Positions 1 through 5,116 of a DNA stretch of 5,248 nucleotides are shown piece by piece. Source of the DNA: Bacteroidota bacterium. GTDB lineage: Bacteria > Bacteroidota > Bacteroidia > Flavobacteriales > Flavobacteriaceae. Within the stretch, counting starts at the first letter, position 1; every line of letters begins with the position of its first letter. The stretch covers positions 1-5,248 of the forward strand of contig JAJYSO010000154.1 in NCBI GenBank assembly GCA_021793535.1, given 5' to 3'. The notes beneath the pieces are model-generated. The model made no database searches. It was not told the DNA's origin and was given only the letters and a program-made list of their open reading frames with translations. A program made the position numbers and the translations under genes.

Positions 1-453
1 GATCTTGTAAGCGACATTGAAAACCTCAAAGCCCTGGGAGCCAATGAAGTGGTCTCCAAAGAGCTCGAGGCCTCCATCGAAATGTTCTCCCGGGTCATGC
101 ATAATTTTTTAGTGCCGGAGGATGACATCCACAGCTTCGAAGAAGTAATCCGTGCCGACAATTACCAGCTTTTTGAAGACCGTGCCAAGCTGCCCAAAAC
201 CTATAGAAGCGATCAAATTCCTAACTTTAACATCACCTCTTTACGCGTATTCAGAGACAGCGGATCCCCTATCGGCATAAGCTTAAGAGCGTTAGACCTA
301 CGGGCAAAATACGGGGTAAATATCATCGCTATTTCCAGAGGCAATACCATCCTTTCCAATCTTAGAGCCACCGAAACAATTCAACAAAATGACATTCTTT
401 ACGTACAGGGGGAAACCGCTCAAATCGAAAAATTTAGGGCGGCCATCAGTTAA
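1..453 (+). CDS. C-terminal part of a KefB/KefC-type (CPA2) cation:proton antiporter, RCK regulatory domains (5' end outside window)
   Basis: The frame is open from the first base and ends at TAA 451-453, giving 150 residues with no start in view. Residues 1-35 (starting DLVSDIENLKALGANEVV) match the end of an RCK_N/TrkA-N domain as found after the transporter domain of CPA2 antiporters. The linker VPEDDIHSFEEVIRAD is typical of the same proteins. Residues 76-150 form an RCK_C/TrkA-C domain with the usual G-x-S-L-x-x-L-D-L-R-x-K-Y-G-V core (written here GISLRALDLRAKYGV) followed by IIAISRGN. In this family the membrane part exchanges K+ or Na+ for protons across the inner membrane, and the cytoplasmic RCK domains gate it by binding nucleotides or ions. 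The membrane segments lie outside the window, so the subfamily and the ion cannot be told. A TrkA-like subunit or another RCK-bearing transporter is the main alternative; the linker and C-terminal layout favour CPA2. Confidence 0.85.
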   Translation, partial: DLVSDIENLKALGANEVVSKELEASIEMFSRVMHNFLVPEDDIHSFEEVIRADNYQLFEDRAKLPKTYRSDQIPNFNITSLRVFRDSGSPIGISLRALDLRAKYGVNIIAISRGNTILSNLRATETIQQNDILYVQGETAQIEKFRAAIS

Positions 454-487
454 GAAAATCTCAAAGTACATAAAATAGAAGGCATTC

Positions 488-502
488 AGATTGATTCAAT
501 CT
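488..502. repeat. Short perfect inverted repeat over the -33 region of the barrel-gene promoter
   Basis: AGATTG (488-493) and CAATCT (497-502) are exact reverse complements separated by ATT. The left arm contains the TTG at 491-493 proposed as the -33 element. It could be a protein-binding dyad or a weak end-of-transcript hairpin for the antiporter gene. There is no following T-run, so a standard intrinsic terminator is unlikely. A chance occurrence is also possible. Confidence 0.35.
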
Positions 503-519
503 CAGAACTTGTATATTTG
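491..519 (+). promoter_or_regulatory. Bacteroidota-type promoter for the outer-membrane barrel gene
   Basis: TATATTTG at 512-519 is an exact match to the TAnnTTTG -7 box used by the primary sigma factor of Bacteroidota. TTG at 491-493 lies 18 bases upstream, a suitable spacing for the -33 element. Transcription would begin near 524-527 and leave a leader of about 15-18 bases before the ATG at 542. The site separates the barrel gene from the antiporter gene as its own transcription unit, and it rules out translation starting at TTG 491. Confidence 0.6.
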
Positions 520-541
520 TTATTCAGCTAAACATTTTCTC

Positions 542-1132
542 ATGAAACGCATCGTACTCGGTTTACTCATCACATTTTTTACCATACACCACATTCAAGC
601 ACAAGACTTTAGCGGACACAATGGCTTTAAAAAAGGGGACCAGTTTGTTTCAGGATTAATTGGTTACAGCTCGGTTTCCCATCCCAGTAAGGCCAAAGAA
701 AAGACCTTTAAAGTCTCTCCGCGATACGGCTATTTCTTAAATGATTTTATTGCCATTGGCGGACGGTTAGGATATACCTACAGCACAGAAAAGAACTCGG
801 CCAAGAAAACCACTTTTAAGAGCTCTACTTATGTGGCCGAAGCCTTCGGACGCTATTACCTCCTTCCGGGAAGCCAATTTTCCGTATTCGGGGAATTGGG
901 GTTGGGCTTTGGGTCTACCCGAAATTTAGTCGGCGACTGGACCAACGGCATCAATGCAGGATTTTCTCCTGGACTCAGCTACTTTGTAGGACAACATTTT
1001 GCACTGGAAGCCACCTTCGGGGTACTGTCCTATAACTCGGTTAATGCCAAGGTACAAAACGGCACCACCGACAGTTTCAGCGTGGGGGTGGATTTGGAAA
1101 ACATCAATTTTGGGATCATCTATAAATTTTAA
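542..1132 (+). CDS. Small outer-membrane beta-barrel protein (porin-family, OMP_b-brl type)
   Basis: The product is 196 residues. It starts with a Sec signal peptide, MKRIVLGLLITFFTIHHIQA, with probable cleavage after A20 before QDFSG. The rest alternates polar and aromatic/hydrophobic residues in strand-like segments, for example KVSPRYGYFLNDFIAIGGRL (57-76), SVFGELGLGFGS (114-125) and GLSYFVGQHFALEATFGVLS (144-163). It ends in NFGIIYKF with a terminal Phe, the usual signature for BamA-dependent outer-membrane assembly. Length and pattern fit the roughly eight-stranded barrels common in Flavobacteriia, whose physiological role is mostly unknown. The frame stays open upstream to 491 (TTG), but that stretch is promoter and would bury the signal peptide, so ATG 542 is preferred. 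No Shine-Dalgarno sequence is visible, as is normal in this phylum. The gene faces the EnvC gene tail to tail with 21 bp between the stops. Confidence 0.88.
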   Translation: MKRIVLGLLITFFTIHHIQAQDFSGHNGFKKGDQFVSGLIGYSSVSHPSKAKEKTFKVSPRYGYFLNDFIAIGGRLGYTYSTEKNSAKKTTFKSSTYVAEAFGRYYLLPGSQFSVFGELGLGFGSTRNLVGDWTNGINAGFSPGLSYFVGQHFALEATFGVLSYNSVNAKVQNGTTDSFSVGVDLENINFGIIYKF

Positions 1133-1153
1133 CCCCCTCTACGCTTCCATTCC

Positions 1154-2371
1154 TTACCGTCTTAAAATCCATTGAGAAGGGTTCAAGTAATTTGCATCTT
1201 TAAAAACGTAAAAGTTCAAAGTTGGACGATCGGTATCCCGACTGTGGCCCACGATTCCCAATTTCTCCCCTGTTTGAACCGTATCTCCACTTTTCACGTA
1301 TAAATCCGTCAGGTTACGGTAGACTGTAATATAATTCCCGTGCTGGATCAACACCGTCTTGTTGGCCCCGCGTATGGCTTGTATTTTCAGCACCTTCCCT
1401 TTAAAAACCGCATAAGCCGGTTCATTTTCACCGGTCTCTATCCGAATCCCATTACTCTGTATGGTTACATTATGGGCCAAAGGGCTGGGATGCTCCCCAA
1501 AGGGCATAGTGATGTTTCCCGATTTCAACGGCCATGGAAGCCGTCCTTTGTTCGCCTCAAAACTAGCTGCCAATGCTTTGGCCTCAGGAGAAAGTTTAAA
1601 ATCCGTGGTGGAGCTGGATTGCTGCTTTTTATTTTCTGCGGCAATGGCTTCGCGAATCAAGCGATTGATCTCTGCATCAATTTTGGCCATTTCATCCTGC
1701 TTCTGCTGAATTTGTCGAAGGTATTGGCTTCCCTTTTTATTGATCTCAGCCAAGAGCTGATCCTGTAATCTTTTATCCCGTTGTAATCGGTCTTGAAGCA
1801 CCTTGTTTTCAGCCAATAATTTTTCCTGATCTTTCTTCTGTGCAGTCAACTCTCTGGTCAGTCGCTGTACTTCCAAGGTCTGTGCCTTAATTTCCTCTCC
1901 TTGTCTTTCTCGATACTGCGTATACTGCTTAATATACTTCAGGCGCTTATAAGCCTGTAAAAAGCTTTCCGAAGAAAACAAGAACAATAACCGACTCTGC
2001 CGCGATCGGCTGTGATAGGCACGCCCAATCATCTTTGCATAATCCTCTTTAAGACGCTGCAATTCTGCCCGTAAACTTTCAATTTGATGCTGATTGGTAT
2101 TAATCTTATCGGTCAGTAAATTGACCTCTTGATTATATGTTCGAACCAATTCTTGGGTCGTTCGAATCTTTTGGACCAAGCTTTCCGCTTCTTCCAACAC
2201 GTTTTGTTTTTTGGCCGTATTGGACTCTTGCAACAAATTAATGCGTTTAATTTCTTGTTGCAAAGCTTTTCGCTTTTGCTCCAAGCTCTCTCGCCTATCT
2301 TGCGCATTCAATTGCATCCCTACAAGGAACAGGAGCATACCCAAACAAAAAGTTTTTAAAGCTCGCTTCAT
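1154..2371 (-). CDS. envC: Murein hydrolase activator, EnvC family (coiled coil plus degenerate LytM/M23 domain)
   Basis: The product is 405 residues, close to the 419 of E. coli EnvC. It has a signal peptide (1-23, ending MQLNAQ), a long charged coiled coil (about 25-250) interrupted near 112-152 by the EnvC-type segment with LLFLFSSESFLQAYKRLKYI, and a LytM/M23 domain (about 279-401). The four zinc ligands of active M23 peptidases are all missing: the HxGxD motif reads SNGIR (S306, R310) and the HLH motif reads TLN (T384, N386). The His of the usual YxHL motif is N353. By analogy with E. coli EnvC, it should not cut peptidoglycan itself but dock on an N-acetylmuramoyl-L-alanine amidase and open its active site, with the coiled coil reaching FtsEX at the inner membrane. 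That partner set is inferred; none of it is in the window. The ATG overlaps the DUF4292 stop by 4 bp (ATGA), pointing to translational coupling. Only the family assignment is firm; the gene symbol follows the family and does not claim proven orthology. Confidence 0.9.
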   Translation of the reverse strand: MKRALKTFCLGMLLFLVGMQLNAQDRRESLEQKRKALQQEIKRINLLQESNTAKKQNVLEEAESLVQKIRTTQELVRTYNQEVNLLTDKINTNQHQIESLRAELQRLKEDYAKMIGRAYHSRSRQSRLLFLFSSESFLQAYKRLKYIKQYTQYRERQGEEIKAQTLEVQRLTRELTAQKKDQEKLLAENKVLQDRLQRDKRLQDQLLAEINKKGSQYLRQIQQKQDEMAKIDAEINRLIREAIAAENKKQQSSSTTDFKLSPEAKALAASFEANKGRLPWPLKSGNITMPFGEHPSPLAHNVTIQSNGIRIETGENEPAYAVFKGKVLKIQAIRGANKTVLIQHGNYITVYRNLTDLYVKSGDTVQTGEKLGIVGHSRDTDRPTLNFYVFKDANYLNPSQWILRR

Positions 2372-3147
2372 TTTTCGATTTTCATTTGCTTATAATCTGC
2401 CGGAATTTGAAAAGGAAAAGACACGGGCTGATTCAATTCTAACGACCTATACCGCAGGTTTATTGCCGTTGTCTTATCAGGCTTGGCCGCCTCGATTTCG
2501 ATCACCTCCGGAAAGAAGGCGTACGGCTCTCCTAGATTCGAGGGGTATCGAATTTGAATACTTTCCGCTCCCCCAGGACGCAAGAAGTATTCCGACTGCA
2601 ACAAAAGTCCTTTTTTCTCAAATTGAATTTTTTGCAAGAGCGCATCCTTACTTCGAGCCTGTAGCCTGTAGGCCTCCGATGGGCTTTCTAAAACATAGTT
2701 TTCAGCCGAAGGTTCGAACAGCAGTCTTCCGAGCAAAAGATTTTGAAAGCTATCAAAATCCAATTCCACTCCCAGCAACTCCTGTAGAAAGCTAAAATCA
2801 CCATCATAAAATCGTCCATTGATCTTTTCATAGAACTGAACGCCCTCGGGGGTCACCATCAATTTGGCCAAGGAAAAACCCAATTTCTGGGCACTCATCC
2901 AAATGGTATCATTCTTTTTAATACGCAGGCTTATGTTGACCGACTGCCGTGTATTCCCCTGGTCAAAACTACCTTTTAGCTTGGCGTTTAACGTCTGAAA
3001 ATCCGGAGCGGCTTTTTCATGTGCTTTGATAATATTTCCAGGGGTAGCTCTCTTTAAATAAGCCTCCCCCGTTGCTGCTTTTTGCGGCCCGCAAGCACTG
3101 AGCAGATACCCTATGAAAAGCAAGAGGAATAAATTTCGTATACTCAT
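2368..3147 (-). CDS. DUF4292 outer-membrane-type lipoprotein (LolB-like family of unknown function)
   Basis: The product is 259 residues. It begins with a lipoprotein signal, MSIRNLFLLLFIGYLLSAC, with lipobox LSAC and acylated Cys19. The residues after it (GPQKAATG) lack the acidic cluster described as a surface-export signal in Flavobacteriia, so the protein probably stays in the periplasm-facing leaflet. Residues about 45-245 match my memory of DUF4292: NISLRIKKNDTIWMSA (71-86), LGFSLAKLMVTPEGVQFYEK (89-108), GRFYDGDFSFLQELLG (111-126) and the FDSFQNLLLGRLLF stretch (131-144). Repeated short beta strands with a helical insert resemble the LolA/LolB fold, which carries lipids or lipoproteins. 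That similarity is from pattern and memory, not a computed match, and no function is established. The gene is the middle one of a tight operon: 6 bp after the TPR gene, and its stop overlaps the EnvC start. Co-expression with both suggests an envelope role. Confidence 0.85.
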   Translation of the reverse strand: MSIRNLFLLLFIGYLLSACGPQKAATGEAYLKRATPGNIIKAHEKAAPDFQTLNAKLKGSFDQGNTRQSVNISLRIKKNDTIWMSAQKLGFSLAKLMVTPEGVQFYEKINGRFYDGDFSFLQELLGVELDFDSFQNLLLGRLLFEPSAENYVLESPSEAYRLQARSKDALLQKIQFEKKGLLLQSEYFLRPGGAESIQIRYPSNLGEPYAFFPEVIEIEAAKPDKTTAINLRYRSLELNQPVSFPFQIPADYKQMKIEK

Positions 3148-3153
3148 AAAAAC

Positions 3154-4536
3154 TTAGTTTTTCAGCGTTTTAAGTTGTTCTTTATAGTAATTCTGTCTTT
3201 CATCTTGGCCCAAGTTCTTATAGGTTTCTTCCAAGGCCTGGTAAAATTGCTCTAGCAAACTGGGATGATCAATAACCATACCGACTCCTTCAGTAAGGCT
3301 CTGCTCGGCTTGCTCATAATTCCCCAGCGCATTCTCTGCTTTCCCCTTTATCAAATAGAAAACGGCTTGTGTGGGAAAATATTCCAACGCCTGCAAAGCC
3401 AATGTTAGGGCCTCTTCAAAAGCTTGCTCTTGCATTTGCAAAAGTAAAGTTTCTTGCAGAAGATTAAAATTTTGGGGCGTTTCTTCTAAAGCTTTCCGAT
3501 AATACGTTAAGGCTTTTTGGGGATCCTCTTTTTGGTATTGCTCGGCTAAGGCTCTGTTTGAAAGCTGTTCCTCTGTCTGTACCCCACTTACCCTGGAATC
3601 CCATTCTTCCTTATACTGCGGGTGCTTTTTAACAAGCTGTTTAAAATCCTCTAAAACCTTTGTGTTAAGCTGCTCATCTTGCCTATTGGACAAGAGTTTT
3701 TTAAATGCGGAAACCGCCAAATCCGTTTCCCCAGCTTCAATATAATGCGGATAGAGCCCCAAGGGAACTTCCCGAGCTTCCTTGTCCAATTCTTGCAAGG
3801 CCAAGGCGGCCAAGTAGGCTTTATCCGGTTTCTTGTAAAGGTGATATAAATAAATGAGGGCTTTAAAGTTCTGCGGATTAAGCGGCTCTTTTTGGCTTTG
3901 CTTTTGAAGATACTGCATCAATTTTTCGGGCTGCTTCGTCTCTCGATAGATTTGCTGCCGAAAGCTGTCCACTTCCCGTGTACCCCCTTCTACCTGCTCG
4001 AATGCCGCTATATTTTGGAGGGCTTCCTCTTCATTTTGTTTCCGCAACCAAAGCTTGGCCAGTTTTAAGAAATACACAGAATTTTTAGGGGCTAATTTCG
4101 CTCCCATTTCAATAGCTTTATCAAGCTTTCCCTGTCTTCTATAGGCTTCAAACAAAAGAGCCAGAAGCTCCTGATCTTCAGGGCGCTTGTCTTGTACCTT
4201 CTCCCATGCCTTTATCGCCTCATCGAATTTATTCAAAGCCCAATAGTTTTTTCCCAATTGGTAGTGAATGACTGTCGGATCCGGTGCCAGAGGCATACTT
4301 TTTTTAAGGGTTTCTATGGCCTGTTCATAATTTTCAATTCCATATTGTGCCACAGCCTTGAAAAAAAGATCTTGAAATGCATCCGATACTTCCCCCAGAT
4401 CATCTTTAACCAATGTATCGTTAACCCCTTCCAGCAAGGAAGGTTGTCCCCAACCCCATAGCCCCACTAAAAAGCAGCCTGTAAAAAAGGTCTTCTGCAA
4501 AAAGAAGCGAATAAATGGCATAAACAAAGTGCTCAT
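3154..4536 (-). CDS. Exported tetratricopeptide-repeat (TPR) protein, first gene of the operon
   Basis: The product is 460 residues. An N-terminal hydrophobic export signal (about 7-30) ends GLWGWG, with likely cleavage before or near Q31. TPR helix pairs are clear at about 57-86 (FFKAVAQYGIENYEQAIETL), 88-120 (HYQLGKNYWALNKFDEAIKA), 123-150, 326-356, 357-388 and 392-424 (KGKAENALGNYEQAEQSL). The part between about 150 and 320 is also helical, with degenerate repeats. TPR arrays are protein-binding scaffolds; the partner is not identifiable, but operon position suggests the DUF4292 or EnvC-like protein or another envelope complex. The start is uncertain: ATG 4536 is used here, while an in-frame ATG at 4521 (residue 6) gives a more compact signal peptide and sits clear of a hairpin directly before the first ATG. 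The FTGC at residues 18-21 resembles a lipobox, but hydrophobic residues continue after the Cys, so a lipoprotein is unlikely. Confidence 0.85.
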   Translation of the reverse strand: MSTLFMPFIRFFLQKTFFTGCFLVGLWGWGQPSLLEGVNDTLVKDDLGEVSDAFQDLFFKAVAQYGIENYEQAIETLKKSMPLAPDPTVIHYQLGKNYWALNKFDEAIKAWEKVQDKRPEDQELLALLFEAYRRQGKLDKAIEMGAKLAPKNSVYFLKLAKLWLRKQNEEEALQNIAAFEQVEGGTREVDSFRQQIYRETKQPEKLMQYLQKQSQKEPLNPQNFKALIYLYHLYKKPDKAYLAALALQELDKEAREVPLGLYPHYIEAGETDLAVSAFKKLLSNRQDEQLNTKVLEDFKQLVKKHPQYKEEWDSRVSGVQTEEQLSNRALAEQYQKEDPQKALTYYRKALEETPQNFNLLQETLLLQMQEQAFEEALTLALQALEYFPTQAVFYLIKGKAENALGNYEQAEQSLTEGVGMVIDHPSLLEQFYQALEETYKNLGQDERQNYYKEQLKTLKN

Positions 4537-4538
4537 GA

Positions 4539-4557
4539 GTGGTCAACCTGCGACCAC
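4539..4557 (-). promoter_or_regulatory. Hairpin in the leader of the TPR-lipoprotein-envC operon, flush against the first ATG
   Basis: GTGGTC (4539-4544) and GACCAC (4552-4557) pair perfectly around a 7-base loop. In the - strand RNA the stem ends 2 bases before the ATG at 4536-4534. One further G-C pair is possible beyond a U-U mismatch. Such a stem would hinder initiation at the first ATG. It may control translation of the whole operon, or may simply show that the second ATG (4521) is the true start. The stem is seen in the sequence; the effect is inferred. Confidence 0.4.
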
Positions 4558-4580
4558 ACGGGTAACTGAGCACGAATCTA

Positions 4581-4588
4581 CAAATTTA
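4581..4588 (-). promoter_or_regulatory. Probable -7 box of the promoter for the TPR-lipoprotein-envC operon
   Basis: On the - strand the sequence reads TAAATTTG, an exact TAnnTTTG -7 box, placed 44 bases before the TPR ATG at 4536. No TTG lies at the usual 17-23 base distance upstream; the nearest, at 4618-4620, is 29 bases away, so the -33 element is weak or absent. Transcription would start near 4574-4577, giving a leader of about 40 bases that contains the hairpin at 4539-4557. No other promoter is evident within the operon. Confidence 0.5.
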
Positions 4589-4589
4589 T

Positions 4590-4603
4590 TGGGGAACACC
4601 CCA
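4590..4603. repeat. GC-rich inverted repeat just upstream of the operon -7 box
   Basis: TGGGG (4590-4594) and CCCCA (4599-4603) are exact reverse complements around AACA. The repeat lies in the spacer where the -7/-33 region of the operon promoter would be, 1 base from the -7 box. A regulator-binding dyad is possible. The 5-bp arms are short enough to arise by chance. Confidence 0.25.
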
Positions 4604-4989
4604 TTATTCTTCTTTCCCAAAAAATAGAGAATGTACAGGCCTATACCTATCAATGCTGATCACCTTCTTTTCTCTGCTGTCGAACCTCCCCACATATTTG
4701 TTTGTCATAGGACACACAGAGATCCCTTGACCATCCTCGTATATAGCTGTTCTATTCTATAGGAAGCCACAAAAATATCCAATTCTTCCTTTCCGCTTTT
4801 CCCTGTCTAACATTTCTTGAGGGAATAATCTAAAGAATGCCTGGGGATGGTTTCGGCGTATAATTAAAGTTTTAAAAAGATATTATAAAACGTATGCTGT
4901 AAAGGGTAATACATTTTTTGTTTTCGGATATTTAGGAATTGTTGCGTAAGGCGCGATTTCTTTAAATTCAACAAATAATAACTAACTCA

Positions 4990-5003
4990 TAGAAGATCTT
5001 CTA
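4990..5003. repeat. 14-bp perfect palindrome in the AT-rich intergenic region
   Basis: TAGAAGATCTTCTA is identical to its own reverse complement and contains no spacer. It lies 114 bases beyond the stop codon of the right-edge gene and about 450 bases upstream of the TPR gene. A spacerless dyad is more like a protein-binding site than an RNA hairpin. Roughly one such palindrome is expected by chance in about 16 kb of random sequence, so it is only mildly notable. Confidence 0.3.
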
Positions 5004-5116
5004 CTCCTCCTACTTTTCTTTCGGATAAAAACTTAGCAATCTCTAATCCCGTTATACTACTACAAATTCTCTTGAAAAAATAATGTCATTTAATAGCTTT
5101 ATTGGGGTATTGGATA

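Larger units (their letters stand above)
4589..5116. other. Intergenic stretch with no convincing gene, crossing a sharp drop in GC
   Basis: No frame on either strand gives a recognisable protein. The longest ATG-started candidates are 43 codons (+, 4631-4762) and 34 codons (-, 4604-4708), neither with a promoter-like site or family resemblance. Composition changes within it: the line 4621-4680 has 23/60 G+C and 4681-4740 has 29/60, whereas 4861-4920 has 12/60 and 4921-4980 has 18/60. The AT-rich half continues into the partial gene at the right edge. No tRNA, CRISPR repeat or transposon end was seen. Confidence 0.6.

Noticed and set aside
491..541. Upstream extension of the barrel gene to TTG 491, adding 17 residues
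   Set aside because: The stretch carries the TTG/TATATTTG promoter, and the extension would place a hydrophilic leader in front of a complete signal peptide that begins at ATG 542.
1340..1768. 142-codon + strand frame inside the EnvC gene
   Set aside because: It is antisense to the conserved LytM domain and coiled coil, with no family resemblance or promoter.
2211..2795. Long open frame of 194 codons on the + strand, antisense to the EnvC and DUF4292 genes
   Set aside because: It spans the junction of two well-supported genes, shows no domain, signal or promoter, and its residue make-up (rich in Arg, Pro, Ser and Phe) is that of a shadow frame.
3147..3158. 12-mer shared between 3147-3158 and 5026-5037 (ATAAAAACTTAG type)
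   Set aside because: One AT-rich 12-mer match is expected by chance in a sequence of this length, and the flanks do not extend it.
4474..4485. Lipobox-like FTGC in the TPR protein signal region
   Set aside because: Position -3 is Phe, and the hydrophobic stretch continues past the Cys (FLVGLWGWG), which fits an ordinary signal peptide rather than signal peptidase II cleavage.
4670..4695. GGTTCGAC on the - strand resembling a tRNA T-loop
   Set aside because: The flanking bases do not form a T-stem, and no acceptor, D or anticodon stems can be found around it.
4631..4762. 43-codon + strand frame starting MYRPIPINADHLL
   Set aside because: It has no TAnnTTTG box before it and no recognisable motif, and it overlaps an equally open frame on the other strand, as expected by chance.
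4939..4973. TTGTTG ... CAACAA inverted ends resembling a single CRISPR-like or attC-like unit
   Set aside because: The unit occurs only once, has no neighbouring copies, cas genes or integrase in the window, and the paired arms are only 6 bp.
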